Assembly (NCBI GenBank): GCA_045636325.1
Contig: JAZTXH010000002.1
Location: 1 to 33,634 of the forward strand
Length of the DNA: 33,634 bases
DNA from: CAKSHP01 sp045636325
GTDB taxonomy: Bacteria; Bacillota; Clostridia; UBA1381; UMGS1253
Direction of reading: 5' to 3'
The position numbers and the translations under genes were made by a program. Below, one piece after another: positions 7,876 to 15,213 of this stretch (position 1 is its first letter; every line of letters starts with the position of its first letter). Under the pieces are notes generated by a model. The model was given only the letters and a program-made list of their open reading frames with translations, had not been told where the DNA came from and ran no database searches.

Positions 7876-8855
7876 CTCAGAATCAGCTTATAGAAAAAGC
7901 GGTGTCTCTTTTAAATGACGGAACAGTTAGCGCTGTTTTTGGTTGGAAAAACGGTGAATTTGACTATGATGTTACTCCCGCTTTGTTTGAAACGGAAGAA
8001 GAGCTTAAAAAAGAATTTGTGTATAATTCGTTTTGCGCAGCTAACGTTTCAAAATATCTTATAGATAAAACAAAGAAAACTGAAGGAAAGATTCTTGTTT
8101 TCTTAAAGCCTTGTGATACTTACAGTTTTAATCAGCTTTTGACAGAGCACCGCTTTTCGAGAGAAAAGGTGTATGCAGTTGGTATTGGTTGTAATGGTAT
8201 GGCAGATATAAATAAAATTAAAAATTCCGTAGATGGCGGTATCGCATCAATCAAATGCGGTGAAAAAATAGAAGTTGAAACAATTTATGGCGACAAAAAG
8301 GCCTTTGAGCTTGGCGAAGTTTTGCTTGAAAAGTGTGAAAACTGTAAGAGTAAAAAGCATGTGGCTTATGATGAGCTTTTGGGTGATGACGGCGAGGTTT
8401 TAGATTCAAACCGCTTTGATGAGGTCGCAAGACTTGAGGTTATGACACCTGATGAAAGATTTTTATTCTGGCAGGGCGAGCTTTCGAAATGTATCAGATG
8501 TAATGCATGCCGTAATGTGTGCCCTGCGTGCACTTGTGAAAAATGCGTATTTGACAATCCTGAATCAGGAGTTGAAAATAAAGCTATAGCAGATAGCTTT
8601 GAAGAGAAAATGTTTCATATTATAAGAGCGTTCCACGTTGCCGGCAGATGTACAGACTGTGGCGAGTGTTCAAGAGTTTGTCCGCAAAATATACCGCTTC
8701 ATCTTTTAAACCGCAAGTTTATTAAAGATATTAATGAATTTTATGGTGAATATCAGGCGGGTGAATGTGTTGGAAGCCGCGCGCCTTTGGTTGATTATAC
8801 AACAGAGGATATTGAACCCAGCGAAGTTTTTGACAGGGGGGATATAAATGCTTAA
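7863..8855 (+). CDS. 4Fe-4S dicluster protein, FlxC-like / F420-hydrogenase beta-like
   Basis: A 330-residue cytoplasmic protein. The N-terminal 200 residues resemble the FrhB/coenzyme F420 hydrogenase beta fold (LVFLKPCDTYSFNQLL, VYAVGIGCNGM, then CENCKSKKH). The C-terminal third has two ferredoxin motifs, CIRCNACRNVCPACTCEKC near residue 212 and CTDCGECSRVCPQNI near 263. Such proteins accompany FlxA and MvhD in bacterial flx-hdr loci and carry electrons from the NADH module. It overlaps the gene before by 13 bases and the gene after by 8. Which of FlxB and FlxC it corresponds to cannot be decided by eye; position next to flxD suggests FlxC. Confidence 0.78.
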   Translation: MQKITQNQLIEKAVSLLNDGTVSAVFGWKNGEFDYDVTPALFETEEELKKEFVYNSFCAANVSKYLIDKTKKTEGKILVFLKPCDTYSFNQLLTEHRFSREKVYAVGIGCNGMADINKIKNSVDGGIASIKCGEKIEVETIYGDKKAFELGEVLLEKCENCKSKKHVAYDELLGDDGEVLDSNRFDEVARLEVMTPDERFLFWQGELSKCIRCNACRNVCPACTCEKCVFDNPESGVENKAIADSFEEKMFHIIRAFHVAGRCTDCGECSRVCPQNIPLHLLNRKFIKDINEFYGEYQAGECVGSRAPLVDYTTEDIEPSEVFDRGDINA

Positions 8856-9876
8856 GTGTTCAAATGAAAAATTAAACCAGGCTTTTGAAAAAATAGCTTC
8901 GGCTTGTGCATTGTATCTGCCTGTAGATGCAGCCGGTGGCACAGCTGAGTTTAAAAAGTGGGAAAAAGGCGATGAGTGGAGCAGTGTGTTAAACACAAAC
9001 CGCAGTGCTAAAGACTTTTTCTTTCCGCAGACAGAAAACCTTGTTGAATTCAAAACAAGCGGAAAAACAATTGAGATAAATGATATCAGAACTGAAAAAG
9101 AGACTTTTGTTATATTTGGCGTGAGGGCTTGTGACGTTAAAAGCTTTGATATTTTGGACTCGGTTTATTTAACTGAGCCTGTTGACAGCTTTTATAAAAG
9201 CCGCAGAGAAGCAGGAATTATTGTTTCTGTTGCCTGCGCAAAGCCTTTGGAAACCTGTTTTTGCGGTTCATTTGGAATAAATGCCGCAGAGCCTGATGGT
9301 GACTGCACCGCGTGGCGTACAGCGGATGGTGTTTACTTTAAGGCAAACACCGAAAAAGGCGAAAAGTTTATTGGTATGATTTCAGAATTTTTGCAAGAGG
9401 CAGACGACGCTTCGGTTGAAGAGCAGAAGAAAAAGACAGGGGAAGTTATGAAAAGAATTCCTTTGGCTGAGCTTTCATTAAGTCCTTTTGGTGGCGGAAA
9501 AACCGGTGAGTTTTTTGATGCACCTGAGTGGAGTGAGCTTTCAGAGAGCTGTTTAGGCTGCGGAACATGCACATTTGTGTGTCCCACATGTCAGTGCTAT
9601 GATATTAAAGAATTTAAAGCAGGTGATAAAGTTAAGCGTTTCCGTTGCTGGGATTCTTGTATGTATTCTGACTTTACAAAAATGGCACATGGTAATCCGA
9701 GACTTACACAGAAAGAGCGCTTCCGTCAAAGATTTATGCACAAGCTTGTGTACTATCCTGAAAACAACAAAGGAGTTTTCGGATGCGTAGGTTGCGGCAG
9801 ATGTCTAGCTAAGTGTCCGATTTCTATGAATATAGTAAAAGTAATTAAAAAGCTGGGAGGAAACAATAATGAATAA
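8848..9876 (+). CDS. 4Fe-4S dicluster protein, FlxB / sulfhydrogenase beta (AsrA)-like
   Basis: A 342-residue protein of the family that includes sulfhydrogenase beta subunit and anaerobic sulfite reductase A. The N-terminal part has IFGVRACDVKSFDILD and a Cys pair in ETCFCGSFG. The C-terminal part has CLGCGTCTFVCPTCQCYD (about residue 236) and CVGCGRCLAKCPISMN (about 314), two complete [4Fe-4S] sites. Proteins of this type are the partner of the FAD/NAD subunit encoded next, with which it overlaps by 8 bases (ATGAATAA). GGGGG (8836-8840) precedes ATG 8848. It is a distant paralogue of the preceding gene, so the pair looks like an old duplication. Confidence 0.82.
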   Translation: MLKCSNEKLNQAFEKIASACALYLPVDAAGGTAEFKKWEKGDEWSSVLNTNRSAKDFFFPQTENLVEFKTSGKTIEINDIRTEKETFVIFGVRACDVKSFDILDSVYLTEPVDSFYKSRREAGIIVSVACAKPLETCFCGSFGINAAEPDGDCTAWRTADGVYFKANTEKGEKFIGMISEFLQEADDASVEEQKKKTGEVMKRIPLAELSLSPFGGGKTGEFFDAPEWSELSESCLGCGTCTFVCPTCQCYDIKEFKAGDKVKRFRCWDSCMYSDFTKMAHGNPRLTQKERFRQRFMHKLVYYPENNKGVFGCVGCGRCLAKCPISMNIVKVIKKLGGNNNE

Positions 9877-10696
9877 TGATTGTTTGATTCCGCAGATTGG
9901 TGTTATTACCGATGTGCGTATTGATACACCCGATATAAAAACATTCAGAGTTGTTACACCTGAAGGCAAGAAAGCATTTTCACACCGTCCCGGGCAGTGC
10001 GCAATGCTTTCAATTCCGGGCGTAGGTGAGGCGATGTTTTCAATCACAAGCTCACCCACAAACGAAGAATATATGGAGTTTTCAATTAAAAAATGCGGAT
10101 GTGTAACTGAATGGCTTCATAATGCAGAGGCAGGTCAGCAAATCACAATCCGCGGACCTTACGGAAATCCGTTCCCGGTTGATGATGAATTTAAAAACAA
10201 AAACCTTTTGTTTATTGCCGGCGGGGTTGGTCTTGCACCTCTTCGCTCAGTTATTAATTACTGCCGTTTTTACAGAGATAATTACGGCTCAATTGATATT
10301 GTGTACGGTTCAAGAAGCAAAGACGACCTTTTAGACTATAAAGAAATTATAGAAGAATGGTCAACCGATGCAGGTGTTAATGTTCACTTAACAATTGACA
10401 ATCCCCAGGACGGATGGGACGGTCATGTTGGCTTTGTGCCCAATTACGTTAAGGAATTGGGATTTGATACAAACAGAACAGCCGTTATCTGCGGTCCGCC
10501 CATTATGATTAAGTTTACACTTGACGGATTGTATGCTCTTGGCTTTGAAAAAACTCAGGTTTACACCACACTTGAGCTTAAAATGAAATGTGGTGTGGGC
10601 AAATGCGGAAGATGTAACGTGGGCTCAAAATACGTTTGTAAAGACGGACCTGTGTTTCGTTTCGATCAGCTTGATGAATTGCCTGATGAATATTAA
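9869..10696 (+). CDS. flxA: FAD/NAD(P)-binding oxidoreductase, FlxA-like
   Basis: A 275-residue ferredoxin-NADP reductase family protein (sulfhydrogenase gamma, AsrB, FlxA group). FAD-binding region at the start (RPGQCAMLSIPGVGEAMFS, where the family has RxY(S)xxS-like flavin contacts); NAD-binding half with GGVGLAPLRSVI (about residue 124), VYGSRSKDDLL and CGPPIMIKF; C-terminal [2Fe-2S] site CGVGKCGRCNVG with a fourth Cys in KYVCKDGPVF. It should accept hydride from NADH (or NADPH) and pass electrons to the Flx iron-sulfur proteins. GGGAGG (9855-9860) sits 8 bases before ATG 9869. It completes the hdrBCA-flxDCBA set, in reverse module order compared with flxABCD-hdrABC of Desulfovibrio. Confidence 0.88.
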   Translation: MNNDCLIPQIGVITDVRIDTPDIKTFRVVTPEGKKAFSHRPGQCAMLSIPGVGEAMFSITSSPTNEEYMEFSIKKCGCVTEWLHNAEAGQQITIRGPYGNPFPVDDEFKNKNLLFIAGGVGLAPLRSVINYCRFYRDNYGSIDIVYGSRSKDDLLDYKEIIEEWSTDAGVNVHLTIDNPQDGWDGHVGFVPNYVKELGFDTNRTAVICGPPIMIKFTLDGLYALGFEKTQVYTTLELKMKCGVGKCGRCNVGSKYVCKDGPVFRFDQLDELPDEY

Positions 10697-10752
10697 TTTG
10701 GCGTAACAGTTTTTTATACAGAAGTTTAAAATGTATGGAGGTTTTTAGAAGC

Positions 10753-11427
10753 ATGGAAAAAATGGTTAATATTTTTCTTTTCGGTAAAAAATACGAAGTG
10801 CCTGAAAATTTAACAATTATGTGTGCCATGGAATATGCAGGATATGAGCTTGTGCGCGGATGCGGATGCCGTAACGGATTTTGCGGTGCGTGCGCTACAA
10901 TATACCGCATAAAGGGAGATAAAGAATTAAAGGCTTGCCTTGCTTGCCAGACAAAGGTTGAAGAGGGAATGTATATTGCAACACTTCCTTTCTTCCCGTT
11001 GGCAAAAGAGGTATATGATATTAATACAGTAAAAACAACAGAAGCTGTTATGATGCAGCTTTATCCTGAAATTTATGCCTGCGTGGGCTGTAATGCCTGC
11101 ACAAAGGCTTGTACTCAGGAGCTTAATGTTATGCAGTACATTGCTTATGCACAGCGTGGCGATTTTGAAGCATGTGCAGAAGAGTCATTTGACTGTGTAA
11201 TGTGCGGTGTTTGTTCTTCACGTTGCCCTGCAGGAATTTCACATCCTCAGGTTGCAATGCTTGCAAGAAGGATTAACGGTAAATATCTTGCACCGGGCTC
11301 AGGACACTTAAATGACCGTGTTAAGGAAATTAGCGACGGTACATTTAAAGATTTGATTGAAGCTTTAATGGAAAAACCGGTTGATGAGATAAAAGAACTT
11401 TATAACACAAGAGATATTGAGAAATAA
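10753..11427 (+). CDS. Fumarate reductase/succinate dehydrogenase iron-sulfur subunit-like protein
   Basis: A 224-residue protein with an N-terminal plant-type [2Fe-2S] domain (C39-x4-C44-x2-C47 and C62) and two C-terminal [4Fe-4S] motifs (C110/113/116/120, ending CT rather than CP; C148/151/154/158, ending CP). FrdB/SdhB share the order [2Fe-2S] then two C-terminal clusters, but their last site usually holds [3Fe-4S] because one Cys is replaced; here all four are present. Start ATG 10753 follows TGGAGGT (10736-10742) by 10 bases; earlier ATGs at 10731 and 10735 overlap that site. The flavoprotein gene starts 13 bases downstream. No membrane-anchor subunit gene follows. Function as electron donor to the FrdA-like protein is inferred from composition and adjacency. 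Confidence 0.8.
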   Translation: MEKMVNIFLFGKKYEVPENLTIMCAMEYAGYELVRGCGCRNGFCGACATIYRIKGDKELKACLACQTKVEEGMYIATLPFFPLAKEVYDINTVKTTEAVMMQLYPEIYACVGCNACTKACTQELNVMQYIAYAQRGDFEACAEESFDCVMCGVCSSRCPAGISHPQVAMLARRINGKYLAPGSGHLNDRVKEISDGTFKDLIEALMEKPVDEIKELYNTRDIEK

Positions 11428-11440
11428 GGAGGCAGGCAAG

Positions 11441-13048
11441 ATGTATTCAGAAAAATTTCAAAAGTCAATTGCGGCAGTTGAGGCAGCAAGAGAGAAAAAT
11501 ATTGCCCTTGAGCCTGCCAGAATGACTGCTAAACAGAAAGAAGACCTTTTGGCAGAATTTCATCCGGATTATAAAACAAGTGAGTTTTCAGAGCTTAAAA
11601 TAGGTCCTAACAAAGGTGACAAAGTACCTCACGAGCTTGCAGATATGCTTCAGGCACATCCGAGAATTAAGGCAAGCGATGTTGATTTAACAAAAGCTGA
11701 TTATGAAACTGATGTTTTGGTTATCGGTGGCGGCGGTGCAGGTGCAAGTGCAGCTATTGAAGCAAAGGGCGCAGGTGCTGACGTTATGATTGTTACAAAG
11801 CTAAGAATAGGTGATGCCAACACCATGATGGCTGAAGGCGGTATTCAGGCGGCTGACAAGCCTAATGATTCACCTGCTATTCACTTTATTGATGCATTCG
11901 GCGGTGGTCATTTTGCGGCTAAGCGTGAATTGGTTTCAAAGCTTGTTTGCGATGCTCCCGAGGCAATACTTTGGCTTAATGAGCTTGGTGTTGAGTTTGA
12001 TAAAGAAGAAGACGGCACCATGGTTACAACTCATGGTGGCGGCACATCAAGAAAACGTATGCACGCTGCCAAAGACTATTCCGGTGCAGAAATTATGAGA
12101 ACTCTTCGTGACGAGGTTATAAATCTTGGTATTCCGGTTATTGATTTTACAGCGGCTGTAGAGCTTATTTTAGATGAAAACGGAAAAGCTTCAGGTGCAG
12201 TTTTAATGAATATGGAAACAAAAGAGCTTATGGTAGCAAAAGCAAAAACAGTTATTATTGCTACCGGTGGTGCAGGAAGAATGCATTATCAGGGCTTCCC
12301 CACATCAAACCACTATGGTGCAACAGCTGACGGTCTTATTTTAGGTTATCGTGTTGGTGCAAAGCTTATGTATGCTGAAACTTTGCAGTACCATCCCACA
12401 GGTGCTGCATATCCTGAGCAGATTTTTGGTGCTCTTGTAACAGAGAAGGTTCGTTCTCTTGGTGCAAAGCTTATAAATGTAAATGGTGAAGCATTTATGC
12501 ATCCGTTGGAAACACGTGACGTATCTGCTGCATCAATCATTCGTGAATGTAATGCAAGAGGTAATGGCGTTGAAACAGATGACGGTCTTGCAGTATGGCT
12601 TGACACTCCTATGATTGAAGCAATCGGTGGCGAGGGTACAATCGAAAAAAGAATTCCCGCTATGATGAGAATGTTTGGTAAATACGGTATAGATATCAGA
12701 AAAGAGCCTATTCTTGTTTATCCCACACTTCATTATCAGAATGGTGGTCTTGACATTAATGTTAACTGTGAAACAACAAATGTTCGTAATTTGTTTGTAG
12801 CAGGTGAGGCCGTTGGCGGTATTCATGGTAAAAACAGACTTATGGGTAACTCACTTTTGGATATTATTGTTTTTGGTCGTTCGGCAGGTAAAGAAGCGGC
12901 TGCTGCTGCAAAGGATACAAAAACAGGCACGCTTACATTAGAGCATATTGAAAAGTTTGAAGCTGAAATTTTAAATGCAGGTATAAAAACTGACAAAATT
13001 TCACCCAAGCTTTTGCCCAGCTATGCAAAAAATAAAACAGAGTTTTAA
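11441..13048 (+). CDS. Fumarate reductase/succinate dehydrogenase flavoprotein-like subunit, noncovalent FAD type
   Basis: A 535-residue flavoprotein. After an unusual N-terminal extension of about 88 residues comes the Rossmann motif VLVIGGGGAGASAAIEA. Active-site residues of the FrdA/SdhA family are conserved: H318 (YHPTG), E335 and R338 (VTEKVR, in place of TExxRGEGG), R359 (TRDV, the catalytic Arg), H431 (LHYQNGG) and R466 (GKNRLMGNSLLD). The histidine that covalently holds FAD in membrane FrdA/SdhA is replaced by N127 (ANTMMAEGG), as in soluble fumarate reductases and L-aspartate oxidase. AAGGAGG (11426-11432) precedes ATG 11441. Fumarase and dehydrogenase genes in the operon, and no nadA or nadC nearby, argue for fumarate reduction rather than aspartate oxidation. 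No FrdC/D or SdhC/D follows, so it should be cytosolic. Confidence 0.82.
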   Translation: MYSEKFQKSIAAVEAAREKNIALEPARMTAKQKEDLLAEFHPDYKTSEFSELKIGPNKGDKVPHELADMLQAHPRIKASDVDLTKADYETDVLVIGGGGAGASAAIEAKGAGADVMIVTKLRIGDANTMMAEGGIQAADKPNDSPAIHFIDAFGGGHFAAKRELVSKLVCDAPEAILWLNELGVEFDKEEDGTMVTTHGGGTSRKRMHAAKDYSGAEIMRTLRDEVINLGIPVIDFTAAVELILDENGKASGAVLMNMETKELMVAKAKTVIIATGGAGRMHYQGFPTSNHYGATADGLILGYRVGAKLMYAETLQYHPTGAAYPEQIFGALVTEKVRSLGAKLINVNGEAFMHPLETRDVSAASIIRECNARGNGVETDDGLAVWLDTPMIEAIGGEGTIEKRIPAMMRMFGKYGIDIRKEPILVYPTLHYQNGGLDINVNCETTNVRNLFVAGEAVGGIHGKNRLMGNSLLDIIVFGRSAGKEAAAAAKDTKTGTLTLEHIEKFEAEILNAGIKTDKISPKLLPSYAKNKTEF

Positions 13049-13059
13049 TTATATTGGAA

Positions 13060-13092
13060 GGACTGTGACAAAGGCGCATTTGGTCACAGTCC
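13060..13092 (+). other. Intercistronic hairpin between frdA-like gene and exchanger gene
   Basis: A perfect 10-base-pair stem, GGACTGTGAC (13060-13069) with GTCACAGTCC (13083-13092), and a 13-base loop. There is no T-run after it, so it is not a standard terminator. It may stabilise or process the upstream message, or lower expression of the exchanger relative to the enzymes. Confidence 0.65.
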
Positions 13093-13137
13093 ATTCTGCG
13101 TGTTATAAATGAAAAAATTTAAGGAGATGTTTAAAAA

Positions 13138-14340
13138 ATGGCTTATATGTCAGAGGTAATATCATCAATGTTAAGTATGATATTTATTGTTTTTGCTATT
13201 GCAACTGTTGGTTATCTTATTGGCGGAATCAGCATTAAGGGAATATCACTTGGTACTGCAGGGGTGCTTTTAGTAGCTCTTGTTTATGGTGTTGTTGCAA
13301 GCTACATACCTGAACTTAATATTGGTGAGAACACAATCAATTTGTTTAACGAAAAGAACAAAAGCCTTTTTTCGTTAGTTTCAAATATGGGAACAGCGAT
13401 GTTTGTTACAGCTGTAGGTCTTATCGCAGGCCCTAAGTTTTTCAGAACATTCAACAAAAAATCAATGAGCTATATCTGCCTTGGATTTATTGTTATTCTT
13501 ATCGGTGCGCTAACAGCTATTGTTTTAGTAAAAGTATTCGGTATCAAAAGCGAAATGGTTGTTGGCCTCATGTGCGGTGCGCTTACTACAACACCAGGAT
13601 TTTCTGCTGCAAAGGAAACTGCTGATGCACTGGGCAGAAGCACCGAACTTATAACAGCAGGCTATGGTATTGCTTATCTGTTTGGTATTCTTGGCGTGGT
13701 TTTGTTTGTTCAGATTATACCGAAAGTATTAAAAGTTAATATTGAAGAAGAAAACAAAAAGTTTACTCAGATTAAAGTTGAAATAAAAGAAAGCAATAAA
13801 AAACGTTTTGCCCTTGAAGATTTGGGGATGTTCCCCTTTTTTCTGGCTGTTGCATTTGGTGTTATAATCGGTGCATTTTATATTCCGGGAATTAATTTTT
13901 CACTTGGAACATCAGGAGGTACACTTATTGCAGGTCTTATTATAGGGCACTTCGGTCATATCGGACCTATTGACTGTAAGATACCTAAGTCAACACTTAA
14001 TATGTTCCGTGAGCTTGGCCTTGTACTTTTCTTAATTGGTGCAGGTGTTCCCGGCGGTGTTAACTTTATTTCAAACGTTAAGCTTTCATATTTTATTTAT
14101 GGTATTATTTTAACACTTGTTCCTATGATTGTAGGATTTTTGATTGCAAAATATGTGTTTAAGCTTAGCATATTTAACAACCTTGGCTCTATTACCGGTG
14201 GCATGACAAGCACACCCGCTTTAGGCACATTAATCAGTGTAACAGGAACAGATGATGTTGCATCAGCATATGCGGCTACTTATCCTATAGCGCTTGTAGC
14301 AGTAGTTGTTGCGGCAAAGCTTATTATTACATTTATGTAA
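13138..14340 (+). CDS. AspT/SucE-type (AAE family) exchanger, likely dicarboxylate transport
   Basis: A 400-residue membrane protein with about ten hydrophobic segments arranged as two homologous halves. Each half holds the duplicated motif of the aspartate:alanine exchanger family: LIAGPKFF...ALTTTPGFSAAKE in the first, and GHFGHIGP, FRELGLVLFLIGAGVPGG, ITGGMTSTPALG in the second. The two cytosolic RCK/TrkA-C domains that most relatives carry between the halves are missing; only a charged linker (residues about 198-222) is present. AAE members include AspT and the Corynebacterium succinate exporter SucE, so succinate or another C4-dicarboxylate is the expected substrate given the operon. AAGGAGA (13121-13127) precedes ATG 13138. 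Substrate and direction are inferred. Confidence 0.82.
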   Translation: MAYMSEVISSMLSMIFIVFAIATVGYLIGGISIKGISLGTAGVLLVALVYGVVASYIPELNIGENTINLFNEKNKSLFSLVSNMGTAMFVTAVGLIAGPKFFRTFNKKSMSYICLGFIVILIGALTAIVLVKVFGIKSEMVVGLMCGALTTTPGFSAAKETADALGRSTELITAGYGIAYLFGILGVVLFVQIIPKVLKVNIEEENKKFTQIKVEIKESNKKRFALEDLGMFPFFLAVAFGVIIGAFYIPGINFSLGTSGGTLIAGLIIGHFGHIGPIDCKIPKSTLNMFRELGLVLFLIGAGVPGGVNFISNVKLSYFIYGIILTLVPMIVGFLIAKYVFKLSIFNNLGSITGGMTSTPALGTLISVTGTDDVASAYAATYPIALVAVVVAAKLIITFM

Positions 14341-14697
14341 GAAATATGGAAAATATAAAATGATTGCAAAAGTGTTTTGGTACAATAGATGAGCTTAATG
14401 ATAAGTTATCTGTATATACTGGGACGTTTGCAATATTTAAGACTTTACAAAGTTTAAATAAAGCGTCGAATAAATTATAAACATAGCAGAAAACCGCAGT
14501 GCAGCATTTCGACGTGTGCCCATTACCAATTCTTAAAACAAATGGCAGATTAAAAGGCAAAATGAATTATACGGATTAAATTTGCTGTAAATTTGCAAGG
14601 AACTGGTTTAAATAAAATAAACTTGTGCAAATTTACTAAAATTATGTAAATAAAAAGAATTTGGAAAAAAAACAGCAAAAATAAGTAAAAAAAACTA
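14341..14697. other. Intergenic region with inverted repeats, no convincing gene
   Basis: An AT-rich 357-base spacer. It holds a hairpin at 14434-14460 (TATTTAA, bulged G, ACTTT, AC, AAAGT, TTAAATA) with no T-run, and a wider inverted repeat CGTCGAA/TTCGACG around 14462-14514. A short open stretch without start codon (14364 to the TAA at 14478-14480, containing IDELNDKLSVYTG) could be a remnant of a gene but I do not recognise it. No standard terminator for the preceding operon was found. Confidence 0.5.
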
Positions 14698-14726
14698 TTG
14701 AAATTTTAAAAATAGTGTGTTATAAT
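14698..14726 (+). promoter_or_regulatory. Promoter of rpsT
   Basis: TTGAAA (14698-14703), 17 bases, TATAAT (14721-14726). It predicts a start near 14733 and an unusually long leader of about 205 bases before rpsT. Confidence 0.75.
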
Positions 14727-14732
14727 TACGGA

Positions 14733-14937
14733 TGTGTCTCAGAAGTTAATATTTCTGTTTACCCATGGCATGTGTATGTCATAGGGTGTGAGTTTTATTT
14801 TTCCTTATATTTAAACGGGAAAACGGCTGCTTCCGTTTTGTATTAGCAGGTAGAACAATGGTTACAAGGTAAGATAAAAATGTCTCGCAGAATTTTGGTA
14901 AAGTTATTATATAATTTTATTCGGAGGTGGAATTAAT
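14733..14937 (+). promoter_or_regulatory. Structured 5' leader of rpsT, candidate autoregulatory RNA
   Basis: Three local stems can be drawn: CAGAA/TTCTG around 14750-14768; CCCATGGCAT paired with ATGTCAT(A)GGG, which has one bulged A, around 14772-14797; and AAAACGG/CCGTTTT (14820-14826 with 14833-14839). It ends with the ribosome site CGGAGGTGG just before ATG 14938. There is no open frame, no T-box AGGGTGGNACCGCG element and no terminator inside, so translational control by S20 itself is the simplest idea. I do not recognise a named leader family. Confidence 0.45.
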
Positions 14938-15201
14938 ATGCCTAATATTAAATCAGCTAAAAAGAGAGTTCTTGTTACTCAAACTAAGACACTTAGAAAT
15001 CAGATGATTAAGTCTGCTTTGAAAACTTATATAAAGAAGTTTGAAGCAGTTGTAGCAGAGGGCAACCGTGAGGAAGCTCAGAAAGCTTTTAATCTTACAG
15101 TTAAGAAGATTGACCAGGCTATGGCTAAAGGTATTTTAAAGAAGAATACCGCTGCAAGAAGAAAGTCCAAGCTTGCACTTATGCTTAACAAAATGGCGTA
15201 A
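14938..15201 (+). CDS. rpsT: 30S ribosomal protein S20
   Basis: An 87-residue, lysine-rich, helical protein beginning MPNIKSAKKRVLVTQTKTLR and ending with AARRKSKLALMLNKMA; this is the usual S20 length and both ends are typical. S20 binds 16S rRNA early in 30S assembly. The GGAGGTGG ribosome site is 8 bases from ATG 14938. It is monocistronic: its own promoter, long leader and a terminator directly after the stop. Confidence 0.97.
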   Translation: MPNIKSAKKRVLVTQTKTLRNQMIKSALKTYIKKFEAVVAEGNREEAQKAFNLTVKKIDQAMAKGILKKNTAARRKSKLALMLNKMA

Positions 15202-15213
15202 AACTGAAATTAT

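Noticed and set aside
7441..10696. Hydrogenase module (MvhADG) feeding HdrABC
   Set aside because: Only the MvhD-type subunit is present; no Ni-Fe hydrogenase large or small subunit is encoded, and an NAD-linked FlxA is there instead.
11441..13048. L-aspartate oxidase (NadB)
   Set aside because: The noncovalent FAD site is similar, but no nadA or nadC is near, and the neighbours make and use fumarate. It remains a weak alternative.
10753..13048. Membrane-bound succinate dehydrogenase/fumarate reductase
   Set aside because: No SdhC/D or FrdC/D gene in the operon and no covalent-FAD His.
14733..14937. T-box or amino-acid riboswitch before rpsT
   Set aside because: No AGGGTGGNACCGCG element, no terminator/antiterminator pair, and the gene is a ribosomal protein.
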